The notes below the pieces were generated by a model, which saw nothing but the letters and a program-made list of their open reading frames with translations, made no database searches and was not told the DNA's origin. The position numbers and the translations under genes are program-made. Positions 1 to 7,184 of a stretch of DNA of 64,000 nt are shown one piece after another. This stretch comes from Flavobacteriaceae bacterium (GTDB taxonomy: Bacteria; Bacteroidota; Bacteroidia; Flavobacteriales; Flavobacteriaceae), in NCBI GenBank assembly GCA_016649715.1, contig JAENXC010000012.1, positions 1 through 64,000 on the forward strand, given 5' to 3'. The stretch's first letter is position 1, and the number at the start of each line of letters is the position of its first letter.

Positions 1-251
1 CCTGATCTTTCTCCTTGTTGACGAGAGGAAAGTCCAGGACCATTGCCTGTATGTACCGCTACCCGGCCTCTTAGTTCTGGAAGCCCAAAAGTAGTTCTGC
101 CGTCACCTCCATAGGTAGTGCCTAATAAAGAAAACAATGCTGTGTTTTGTGCAATTGACATTAATTGACCGTCACAATTAGCCCATTGTTGTGGTGCAAA
201 ATTTCCTCCAAACATGGAGATTTCTGCAATAGTTGGATCTGATATTGACAT
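1..251 (-). CDS. Phage tail-collar / microcystin-dependent (MdpB-like) protein, 5' part only
   Basis: Only the first 83 codons lie in the window; the gene runs off the left edge. The protein begins MSISDPTIAEISMFGGNFAP and continues with WANCDGQLMSIAQNTALFSL, then TYGGDGRTTFGLPELRGR. This is the tail-collar fold (PF07484 type), shared by phage tail fibres and the bacterial microcystin-dependent protein family. The W-x-x-CDGQ-x-L-x-I and GGDGRTTFGLPDLRGR elements are the diagnostic parts. Such proteins often occur as tandem paralogues in Bacteroidota, and their cellular role is not settled. No other phage structural gene is visible here, so a prophage cannot be claimed. The ATG at 249-251 is the only good start. 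Confidence 0.85.
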   Translation of the reverse strand, partial: MSISDPTIAEISMFGGNFAPQQWANCDGQLMSIAQNTALFSLLGTTYGGDGRTTFGLPELRGRVAVHTGNGPGLSSRQQGERS

Positions 252-279
252 GATGTATCTTTTAAATTAGTAATATAGA

Positions 280-831
280 CTAGACTGAAAGATTAAAGGT
301 TATTGCTGTTTCACCCAAAAAAGTTTCTTTCTTCGGAAATAATTTTTCGCCAAGATTCCTGTTTTTGGCCCAATGCTCTCCAGTAATATGAGCGCCTTGT
401 TCTGTTAAAGCTAATTCTGTGAAAGAAGTGCTTTCCGAATTTGAAGCTTTAAAATAAATTCGTGCACTTTTACCTTCTTCTTTGTTTGGAAAATCGGTTA
501 TAAACTCATATTTACCTTGTTCGTCGGTTTTAAGTTTTGATCGATGCCTGTATTTAGTAGAATTCGGAGAAAGATGCCAAACTTCCACAGTTGCATTTTT
601 TAAGGGAGTAGCACCATCTTTTTCATAAATGGTTCCTTTAACGGTAACTGAATTGGTGCTGAAAATTCCATTTCTTAAATCAGCTTTGGTCTCTGCATAC
701 GGATTATAGCCTAAATACGGGCTTTCAGAAGTAGTAAAAGCACCTGTAATTGTTGGTGTCAATACGGCTAAACCAGTTATGGCAAAGGCAGAATTGCGCA
801 TAAAGAGTCTTCGCGAAGTAGTGTTTTTCAT
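280..831 (-). CDS. Exported intradiol-dioxygenase-like protein with Tat-type signal, probably non-catalytic
   Basis: 183 residues. The N-terminus carries SRRLFMRNSAF followed by a hydrophobic stretch, which fits a twin-arginine signal peptide. From about residue 63 the protein resembles the intradiol ring-cleavage dioxygenase / carboxypeptidase-regulatory beta-sandwich: TVKGTIYEKDG, then VEVWHLSPNSTKYRHRSKLK, then TDEQGKYEF. In true catechol or protocatechuate dioxygenases two Tyr and two His bind Fe(III), the histidines in an HIH-like motif after the RP segment. Here the matching segment reads SARIYFKAS and has no histidine pair. Iron-dependent ring cleavage is therefore unlikely, and a binding or structural role is more plausible. 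It lies 28 nt upstream of the tail-collar gene on the same strand and may be co-transcribed with it. Confidence 0.65.
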   Translation of the reverse strand: MKNTTSRRLFMRNSAFAITGLAVLTPTITGAFTTSESPYLGYNPYAETKADLRNGIFSTNSVTVKGTIYEKDGATPLKNATVEVWHLSPNSTKYRHRSKLKTDEQGKYEFITDFPNKEEGKSARIYFKASNSESTSFTELALTEQGAHITGEHWAKNRNLGEKLFPKKETFLGETAITFNLSV

Positions 832-972
832 AATTAGGTTAGTTAGTATTTAATAATCAATATATTAAAATACACGTTTTAAGATGCGTTTTAATAAAAA
901 ATTAATTCTTAAACATTAGTTTTTGCAAGTTAAAAGATATTCTTAAAAAATCTATACGTAGTAATACGTATA

Positions 973-1001
973 TTGAATTGTTGTGTTTAAATGTATATTT
1001 G
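973..1001 (+). promoter_or_regulatory. Bacteroidota-type promoter for the methyltransferase gene
   Basis: TTG at 973-975 and TATATTTG at 994-1001, with an 18-nt spacer. This matches the TTTG / TAnnTTTG consensus of the Bacteroidota primary sigma factor. The ATG at 1021 follows 19 nt after the -7 element. Confidence 0.55.
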
Positions 1002-1020
1002 CAGTCTTTAAAATTAGTGT

Positions 1021-2058
1021 ATGTCTACCGAAAATGTCAAGAAAAAACTGTTTGAAATCACTCAAAATTTAATTTCTGAAGATGTTATTTCTGATGTTTT
1101 GAAAAATTCCATAGAAGATCTAAAGTTACTTCTGGAAAAAGTTTCGGGCTTAAACCAAGAAGCGCCTGTAAATTCCGAAAACATATTGTTACCCACTGGT
1201 AAGGCTATTGGTCCAAAATGGGCAGGAATGTGCCTTGAAGACATTCCGCGCACCCATAAATTTATAAAAGGCATAAATTACGCAGTACAAAAGATTCTTG
1301 AAAAAAATCCAAAAAACCCTGTCACAATACTCTATGCAGGTACAGGACCCTTCGCAACATTAATCCTACCGTTGCTATCTCGTTATAAGCCTTCCGAATT
1401 ACAACTTATTTTGCTTGAGGTAAACACTATTAGCATTGAAAGCTTAAAAAAAATCATTAAAGGTTTTGATGCTTATGAATACATTAAGGCCATCTATCAT
1501 TGCGATGCCGCAAATTTTACAGTGCCTTCAGAGTTTGAAGCAGACATCCTTTTAGTGGAATGTATGCAGCACGCATTGCTTCGCGAACCACAAGTGGGTA
1601 TTACTTATAACCTGCTTCCACAAATGAAAAAAGAAGCTATTTTGATTCCCGAAGAAGTCTCACTGCATTTGGCGCTTGTTGATATGGATGAAAAAAATGA
1701 ATATCTATCTATTGAAAACAACGAAGCTAAAAGAGATTATTATGAAAATTCCGAAGCTGTCTTCACGCTCAATAAAGTAGAAGTACTCCAGAATAGTTCT
1801 GACTTTAAAAAAGAAGGTTTTCAATTTCCTGAAAAGGAAACGCACTTTTCCAGAAAACAGCTCAACAATCACGACCTTATCGCTATTTCTACCGAAATAA
1901 CCGTTTTCAAAAACATTTCCTTAAATATTGACGAAAGTGGTCTCACTGTACCGTTGTTTTTAGCAGATTTAAATCACGATCAAACCGTAACCGGAGCCAA
2001 AACACAATATGTTGTGGGCACTGATCCCGGGCTTAATGCACAATTGGTGCGATCTTAA
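1021..2058 (+). CDS. Class I SAM-dependent methyltransferase-like protein
   Basis: 345 residues. A Rossmann-type motif I is visible near residues 103-117 (ILYAGTGPFATLILP), followed by an acidic strand-2 end (LQLILLEVN) and a later strand ADILLVECMQHALLREP. This order is that of class I SAM methyltransferases and somewhat recalls the arginine-methyltransferase type, where an acidic pair follows motif I. The N-terminal 90 residues (helical, with LPTGKAIGPKWAGMCLEDIPR) and the C-terminal beta-rich part were not recognised. No substrate can be named. It has its own promoter, is transcribed divergently from the dioxygenase-like gene, and converges with the next gene 32 nt downstream. Confidence 0.5.
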   Translation: MSTENVKKKLFEITQNLISEDVISDVLKNSIEDLKLLLEKVSGLNQEAPVNSENILLPTGKAIGPKWAGMCLEDIPRTHKFIKGINYAVQKILEKNPKNPVTILYAGTGPFATLILPLLSRYKPSELQLILLEVNTISIESLKKIIKGFDAYEYIKAIYHCDAANFTVPSEFEADILLVECMQHALLREPQVGITYNLLPQMKKEAILIPEEVSLHLALVDMDEKNEYLSIENNEAKRDYYENSEAVFTLNKVEVLQNSSDFKKEGFQFPEKETHFSRKQLNNHDLIAISTEITVFKNISLNIDESGLTVPLFLADLNHDQTVTGAKTQYVVGTDPGLNAQLVRS

Positions 2059-2090
2059 AAAAGAGAGTATACAATATTAATATTGAAAAT

Positions 2091-2711
2091 TTATTCAAAG
2101 CTGTTTAGACAAACTTCAAGCATTTCCAAATCAAAGAAATCATATTCAAAATTGGCGTTATGGGTAAAGAAAAGACAGTTAATTTTTTCGCCTACAAAGC
2201 GTTCGCCCCATAGTTCCTCAAAAATAGTTATAAAGGCATTTTCCAATTCGCCGTCTTCAATTCCTGCAAGGTTCAAAGGGAGTAGCAGCAAAAGATCAAA
2301 AATATCTTTTTCCGGATCCCACGAATAAACCGTAAAGCGAATGTCTTTTGGAGTTATGGAAAATCCATCACACATAAATGGCTCCAACATCATTTTTGAA
2401 ACTGTTTCCTTTTTGCCCACCACCAAAGCCTTAATAATCCAGTGCTTTATTTCGGGCGCTAGATCTACCAAACGATTCACATATATTAACAAATCTCTAT
2501 GTCCGGCACACGATATGGTTAGAACATAGTTTTTGTTTGTCTTTTTTTCTGGATATATAATATTTAGGGTAAGCCCACTACAATAATCGTCCAGCTGAGC
2601 ACATAGATATGAAAATGTTTCCAATCTTTTTTCCCTCTTTACAAATTTTAACTCGTGGCGAAGTCCTTCCTCTAAATCTTTGAACTCTTCCCAAAATTCC
2701 TTTGCTGTCAT
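2091..2711 (-). CDS. Unrecognised 206-residue protein
   Basis: I do not recognise this family. The reading frame could begin at a TTG nine bases earlier, but the ATG at 2709-2711 (MTAKEFWEEFKDLEEGL) is the natural start. The protein is soluble, acidic and mixed alpha/beta, with no signal peptide or membrane segment. Aromatic and acidic patches stand out (HWIIKALVVGKK, FTVYSWDPEKDIFDLLLLLP). Its shape is that of small cytosolic proteins of the DUF695 or immunity type, but no diagnostic motif is present. It stands alone between a convergent methyltransferase gene and a divergent serine-hydrolase gene. Confidence 0.5.
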   Translation of the reverse strand: MTAKEFWEEFKDLEEGLRHELKFVKREKRLETFSYLCAQLDDYCSGLTLNIIYPEKKTNKNYVLTISCAGHRDLLIYVNRLVDLAPEIKHWIIKALVVGKKETVSKMMLEPFMCDGFSITPKDIRFTVYSWDPEKDIFDLLLLLPLNLAGIEDGELENAFITIFEELWGERFVGEKINCLFFTHNANFEYDFFDLEMLEVCLNSFE

Positions 2712-2815
2712 AAGAAACAATTTTTAGGGCCGCAATCTATGCAGGTGAATGATTAGCTATCCTAAATTTAAGCAAAAGATTTAATACCTTTAAGCTCTAA
2801 ATATAAATTCTATTT

Positions 2816-4384
2816 ATGAAGACTTTTTCTGCCAAAATTGCAATCCTCTCCTTTCTATTTCTATCCTTCAATTTTTCAGTCATTGCACCAGCTTTAAGCG
2901 ATTCGCAGATTGACAGCATCGTCCAAAAAACAATGAAAACCTTTGACGTTCCCGGAATGGCGGTCGCTGTTTTAAAGGATGGCAAGATTTATCATAAAAA
3001 TACCTACGGCGTGCGTTCATTAAAAACAAATGCTCCGGTAAACGAAAACACCCTTTTTGGCGTGGCTTCAAACACCAAAGCTTTTACTACCGCAGCTTTG
3101 GGACAACTTATTGACCAAGGAAAACTTACTTGGGACACCAAAGTAACAGACATTATTCCCGAATTTGAACTTTCCGATTCTTATGTAACGCGTGAATTCA
3201 CCGTGCGCGATCTTATTACACACCGAAGTGGCTTGGGCCTCGGCGCTGGCGACTTGATGGTTTTTCCCGCTTCAAACACAACTACCAAAGCCGAGATGAT
3301 CCACAACCTTCGGTATTTGAAACCCGTTTCCTCTTTCCGAAGCAAGTTTGATTATGACAATTTGCTCTACATTGTTGCAGGCGAAGTAATCGCGCGGGTT
3401 TCGGGAAAAGACTATGACGATTATATTTCAGAAAACTTTTTTAAACCATTGGGAATGACCCGTTCCTTTCTTACCATTCCTGAAATTAAAGCAGATGCAA
3501 ACAGAATTGACGGTCACGCCCCAGTAAATGGAAAACTGGAATTGACGGCAGACACTTTCACCCAAATCGCTACACCTGCAGGTGGAATTTTTACTTCCAT
3601 CAATGATATGAGCACGTGGGTTCAGGCGCAATTAAACGATGGAAAATACGGTGAAAATTTAAAGAACAGTCTTTTCAGTGAAAAAGTGCATAACGAAATG
3701 TGGACGCCGCAAACTATTATAAGAAGTGGAAAAGGCCCGTACAACACCCACTTTTCAGCTTATGGATTGGGCTGGTTTTTAAGTGATGTGAATGGTTATT
3801 TTCAAGTTACACATACTGGCGGATTAAATGGAATCGTGAGCCAAGTAACGCTAATTCCAGAAATGAATTTGGGCATTATCGTACTTACCAACCAACAAAG
3901 TGGTGCGGCTTTCAACGCTATAACGAATTCCATTAAAGATGCCTATTTCGGCATAAAAGACGAAGACAGGATTAAACAATACAACGAGCGACGTTTGGCT
4001 GGTGAAAAGATGGAAGACAGTATCATTTCATCCGTGGAAAAAAATATTGTGGTACAACTGAAAACCAAAGCATTCAAACCCAATCCGGCAGATTATATAG
4101 GCACTTATAAAGATGTATGGTTTGGCAAAGTTATTATCAGCGAAATAGAAGGAAACCTTCATTTTAAGGCTGAAAAATCTCTAGATTTAACTGGAACAAT
4201 GACTTTTTACAAAGGCACCACCTATGTGGTGCGCTGGAACGACACTTCATTAAAAGCTGATGCTTTTGTTACTTTCAGTTTAAATACGGAAGGAAAAGCT
4301 AATGGTTTTACGATGAGCCCCATTTCTCCGTTGACGGATTTTAGTTATGATTTTCAGGATTTGGAGTTTAGGAGAATGGAATAA
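2816..4384 (+). CDS. Exported serine hydrolase, class C beta-lactamase / D-aminopeptidase family with C-terminal DUF3471-like domain
   Basis: 522 residues with an N-terminal signal sequence. The penicillin-binding fold is clear. The catalytic SxxK is S85-N-T-K88 (in LFGVASNTKAFTT), the second motif is Y180-D-N182, and the third is HTGG at 333-336 in place of KTG. The HTG variant is common in serine hydrolases of this family that are not true beta-lactamases. After about residue 400 the chain changes to a beta-rich domain (YIGTYKDVWFGKVIISEIEG) like the DUF3471 lipocalin-like tail that often follows this domain. Expected role: periplasmic peptidase or esterase. Antibiotic resistance should not be inferred. 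The gene stands alone, with a -7-like box (tacctttaag) at 2785. Confidence 0.85.
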   Translation: MKTFSAKIAILSFLFLSFNFSVIAPALSDSQIDSIVQKTMKTFDVPGMAVAVLKDGKIYHKNTYGVRSLKTNAPVNENTLFGVASNTKAFTTAALGQLIDQGKLTWDTKVTDIIPEFELSDSYVTREFTVRDLITHRSGLGLGAGDLMVFPASNTTTKAEMIHNLRYLKPVSSFRSKFDYDNLLYIVAGEVIARVSGKDYDDYISENFFKPLGMTRSFLTIPEIKADANRIDGHAPVNGKLELTADTFTQIATPAGGIFTSINDMSTWVQAQLNDGKYGENLKNSLFSEKVHNEMWTPQTIIRSGKGPYNTHFSAYGLGWFLSDVNGYFQVTHTGGLNGIVSQVTLIPEMNLGIIVLTNQQSGAAFNAITNSIKDAYFGIKDEDRIKQYNERRLAGEKMEDSIISSVEKNIVVQLKTKAFKPNPADYIGTYKDVWFGKVIISEIEGNLHFKAEKSLDLTGTMTFYKGTTYVVRWNDTSLKADAFVTFSLNTEGKANGFTMSPISPLTDFSYDFQDLEFRRME

Positions 4385-4738
4385 TACCATTACGTTTTGT
4401 TGGAATTTATTTTTATCGCGAATTCATGAATGATTATGCGTTATTCTGAAATATTTCTGAAAACACTTCTTTCAAAAAATATATTAATAAACATTCGTGA
4501 ATTCGCGGTTGTATTTCTGCGTATTACTTTCGGAAAAGATTGAATAGAAAAACATTCATGTATTCATGGCTCCCTTTTTCCCATTGATGACAAAAAAAAC
4601 AAAAAACAATATATCTTCTAATCATTATTCATTAATTTCATCTGTATAAAATATTTGATAAATAAGAAGATGTAATGCCCGTGCTAATCTCTTCATTTGA
4701 TTTGAAATTCGGTGATGGGCATTTCATAGTTAGCTAAG
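4385..4738. other. 354-nt intergenic region with an inverted repeat
   Basis: AT-rich non-coding stretch between the serine hydrolase and the next + strand gene. The only structure I see is the inverted repeat at 4418-4506, plus a third related word (cattcatgtattcatgg) at about 4552-4568. No ORF with coding character and no RNA gene is visible. Confidence 0.6.
4418..4506. repeat. 15-nt inverted repeat, 59-nt spacer
   Basis: Left arm gcgaattcatgaatg at 4418-4432, right arm cattcgtgaattcgc at 4492-4506. They are reverse complements with one mismatch (14 of 15). The spacer is AT-rich and non-coding. It may be a remnant of a small non-autonomous element or a long hairpin. Confidence 0.7.
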
Positions 4739-5200
4739 ATGATGATTATGAAAACCACAAAAAGACTTGACGCCGCACTGGAAAAATTGTACACCGCTTT
4801 CCACAACAACACTCTAAATGCTGAGTGCTGTAATCATTGCGCGGTGGGAAATATTTGCAATAATACCGATAGCTGGAAGCACCTCAGCGACGATCACGGT
4901 TCGCTCCAATTGAACTATGTTGGCCTTGTTCACGAAAATTTGGGCCGAAAATTTCAAGGCTATTCACCTTTGGAGCTCCTAAAAATTGAAGCCGAATTTT
5001 TAAAAGGTTGTGGCTATACCCTTCCATTGGATTACAGAAATGCGAAGCCAAAAAATCCAACTTCCAAGGAAACACTTTTTAAAGGGCTTTGTGCCGCGGT
5101 TGCATTTTTATGTTCCCTCGATGGGGTTCGGAACGTTATGGATTTTTATCCACTCTTTGAAAATGAAACAAAACCATTGGAATTGGAAACAATTTCATAA
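4739..5200 (+). CDS. Small cysteine-rich protein, often labelled Na+-NQR subunit F-like in flavobacteria
   Basis: 153 residues. The N-terminal half holds a cysteine cluster (ECCNHCAVGNIC, residues about 29-40). The rest is helical, including KFQGYSPLELLKIEAEFLKG and a hydrophobic LCAAVAFLCSLDGV segment. Close relatives in flavobacterial genomes are, from memory, annotated as Na+-translocating NADH-quinone reductase subunit F. The FAD/NAD and ferredoxin domains of NqrF are absent, so that name looks wrong. Metal or cluster binding by the cysteines is possible but unproven. ATG codons at 4739, 4742 and 4748 are all possible starts. The next gene follows 31 nt later on the same strand. Confidence 0.6.
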   Translation: MMIMKTTKRLDAALEKLYTAFHNNTLNAECCNHCAVGNICNNTDSWKHLSDDHGSLQLNYVGLVHENLGRKFQGYSPLELLKIEAEFLKGCGYTLPLDYRNAKPKNPTSKETLFKGLCAAVAFLCSLDGVRNVMDFYPLFENETKPLELETIS

Positions 5201-5231
5201 AGTCTTTCATCTTTTTTCTGTTTTCATTTAA

Positions 5232-5810
5232 ATGAATCCTATCCCGAACCCAAACATCCGCCCCGCCCTTCCTGAAGATTATAAACAGGTAGTTCCATTG
5301 ATAATCCAGGCAATGGAAGACTTGGCCTGTACCTTTGCCAATACGGAAGATCCACATAAAGCCATTCCGCTGTTTGAATATTTTTTTCAGCAAAAAGCCA
5401 ATCAGTACAGCTTTCAGCATACTTTGGTTTATGAAGAGTTGGGTGAGGTTATGGGCTCCATTACGTTTTATGATGGCGCATTGTTGCCTCAATACCGGAA
5501 ACCATTTCTGGAATATATAGCCGAAAAATACAAGGTTACAGATTTAATAATTGAAGATGAAACCGTGCCGAATGAAGTATATATAGACACGGTAAGCGTT
5601 TCCGTGAAGCATCAAGGAAAAGGAATTGGCAAAAAGTTATTGGCTGCGGCAATAAGCCATGCAAAGCTGGGAAGACAAAAAAAGATTGGGCTTTTGGTAG
5701 CTTATAAAAACCCCAGCGCCAAAAAACTGTATTCGGCATTGGGGTTTGAAAGCGTGGGCAGAAAACAACTCGGCAACAGTGTTTACGAACATTTGCAACT
5801 CAAGCTGTAA
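5232..5810 (+). CDS. GNAT family N-acetyltransferase
   Basis: 192 residues, a single GNAT domain. Motif A is SVSVKHQGKGIGKKLLAAAI (Q/RxxGxG/A type, acetyl-CoA pyrophosphate binding), followed by the motif B end NPSAKKLYSALGFESVGRK that is typical of the fold. The acceptor is unknown. The start MNPIPNPNIRPALPEDYKQV is the usual GNAT strand-1 entry, and the ATG at 5232 is the only sensible start. It lies just downstream of the Cys-rich gene and converges with ferritin, with only 7 nt between the stop codons. Confidence 0.85.
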   Translation: MNPIPNPNIRPALPEDYKQVVPLIIQAMEDLACTFANTEDPHKAIPLFEYFFQQKANQYSFQHTLVYEELGEVMGSITFYDGALLPQYRKPFLEYIAEKYKVTDLIIEDETVPNEVYIDTVSVSVKHQGKGIGKKLLAAAISHAKLGRQKKIGLLVAYKNPSAKKLYSALGFESVGRKQLGNSVYEHLQLKL

Positions 5811-5817
5811 CTACATT

Positions 5818-6369
5818 TTAAGGATTGGCAACGCTTGCATCGCGGGCAAAATCGGCGTCGTCTTCTTGTTGGCCAATTTTTTCGTCCAAATAAAGCAAGG
5901 ATTCGCTGGTTGCATTTGGACCGCCAGCAACTTTCAGTTTGTCAAGAAGATTCATCACGAGTGTTTCTTCCTCAATTTGTTCTTTCACGAACCATTGTCC
6001 AAAGTTCCATGTGGCCCAATCTTTTTCCTTTTGTGAAAGGTAAACAATTTCATAGATAGCTTCGGAATTGTCCACTTCGTGCTGAAAGATTTTTTCGAAA
6101 CATTCCTGTAGGTTTTTCGGATCTTTTGGCGGAGCTGCCAGAGCCGTAATTTTTGCCTTTCCGCCGCGCTGTTGAATGTATTCTATCACTTTCATCATGT
6201 GGTTTCGCTCTTCGCCGGAATGTCTAAAGAGTAAATTTGCAACGCCCGCATAGCCTTCGCTGTCTGCCCAAATGGCGTACGAAAGATATATCTGAGCAGC
6301 ATCAGCTTCTTTTTTTACTTGTTTATTTAAAATGTCCTCAATTGGTTTTGAAAGTCTGTTGGTATCCAT
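5818..6369 (-). CDS. ftnA: Ferritin (non-haem, FtnA type)
   Basis: 183 residues, the usual length of bacterial ferritin, forming a four-helix bundle that assembles into 24-subunit iron-storage cages. Ferroxidase-centre residues are visible: E21 (KKEADAAQIYLSY), E53/E54 with H57 (GEERNHM), E98 (FQHEVD) and the EQ pair at 130-131 (FVKEQIEEE). No haem-binding Met of bacterioferritin stands out. The C-terminus has an acidic tail (GQQEDDADFARD). The gene is monocistronic and convergent with the GNAT gene. No Fur-like or OxyR-like site could be recognised upstream. Confidence 0.92.
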   Translation of the reverse strand: MDTNRLSKPIEDILNKQVKKEADAAQIYLSYAIWADSEGYAGVANLLFRHSGEERNHMMKVIEYIQQRGGKAKITALAAPPKDPKNLQECFEKIFQHEVDNSEAIYEIVYLSQKEKDWATWNFGQWFVKEQIEEETLVMNLLDKLKVAGGPNATSESLLYLDEKIGQQEDDADFARDASVANP

Positions 6370-6464
6370 AATCTAAGTTTTAGCCCTAAATTACTCAATG
6401 TTACGCACACTGCTTGTTGCCTTAACATTACGTTAGTGCAATTTTTTATGTGAAGAATGATTTT

Positions 6465-7184
6465 TTAAGAAAACAATTGGTTCAGCACCGCGAGCGATTT
6501 CGGCTTTTGATAGCCTTGCACGTGAAAACTGTAAAACACTAAAACCAATTCCAACAAATGCTGGCGTTCGACTTTTGTTAGCTTCACGGAATGTATGGTT
6601 TCAAAATTTAATCCGAAGAACTGTTTTAGGTTTTCTATTTGCGAACCTTCCAAACAATAGTTAGTGGTATTTTTTTGTTGAAAATTCCCATCCATAATAT
6701 TGAAATATTTCGCTTCAATACAGGAAGTATCGGGATAAAAACCTAAATACACGCTCAGTTGCATCAAAAAGAAAATGTGGAAATTAGCAATGGCATCATT
6801 CGCGTCCAGCCATTGAAAAGAATGTTCCAAAAAACCGTAAAGTTCTTTATTGGGCTCTTCCTCGCGGATGCAGTTTTTCAGTATTTCTGCCAAAAACATA
6901 ACCAACCCAGTCTTTAAAATGTCTGTATGCAGCGTTTGGTAGGGATAGAAAACCTTTGCTTCCTTTATATATTCCAGCGTGCCTTTGTTTTTGTGCTCTG
7001 CAATGAGTTCCAGTTGGGTAAGCGGCTGAAAATAGGAAGCTTTTAATTTGGCTTTTTTGGCTTTGAGTACGTTCCGAAGTAAATAGCTTTTTATTCCGGC
7101 AACCTCCGTATAACAGTTCACAATAAGGTCTGCTTCGGAATATTTTACAGCTGAAAACACAATGGCTTTGGAAGCGACGACCAT
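6465..7184 (-). CDS. recO: DNA repair protein RecO
   Basis: 239 residues. The N-terminal OB-fold is recognisable from VASKAIVFSAVKYSEADLIV and the helical C-terminal half from LVMFLAEILKNCIREEE. RecO works with RecR to load RecA on SSB-coated single-stranded DNA in recombinational repair. The zinc-finger cysteines of many RecO proteins are missing, as I expect for Bacteroidota. Its ATG (7182-7184) overlaps the stop of porZ in a TGATG arrangement, so the two genes are translationally coupled. Confidence 0.88.
   Translation of the reverse strand: MVVASKAIVFSAVKYSEADLIVNCYTEVAGIKSYLLRNVLKAKKAKLKASYFQPLTQLELIAEHKNKGTLEYIKEAKVFYPYQTLHTDILKTGLVMFLAEILKNCIREEEPNKELYGFLEHSFQWLDANDAIANFHIFFLMQLSVYLGFYPDTSCIEAKYFNIMDGNFQQKNTTNYCLEGSQIENLKQFFGLNFETIHSVKLTKVERQHLLELVLVFYSFHVQGYQKPKSLAVLNQLFS

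Noticed and set aside
1-831. Prophage or contractile injection system
   Set aside because: Only a tail-collar domain is visible. No tube, sheath, baseplate or terminase gene lies in the window, and this collar family is also found outside phages.
2816-4384. Beta-lactamase resistance gene
   Set aside because: The KTG box is HTG and a DUF3471-like tail is present, which fits the broad serine hydrolase family and gives no support for antibiotic hydrolysis.
4739-5200. Na+-translocating NADH-quinone reductase subunit F
   Set aside because: The protein is 153 residues and has no FAD, NAD or ferredoxin domain. The name seems to be a transferred misannotation.
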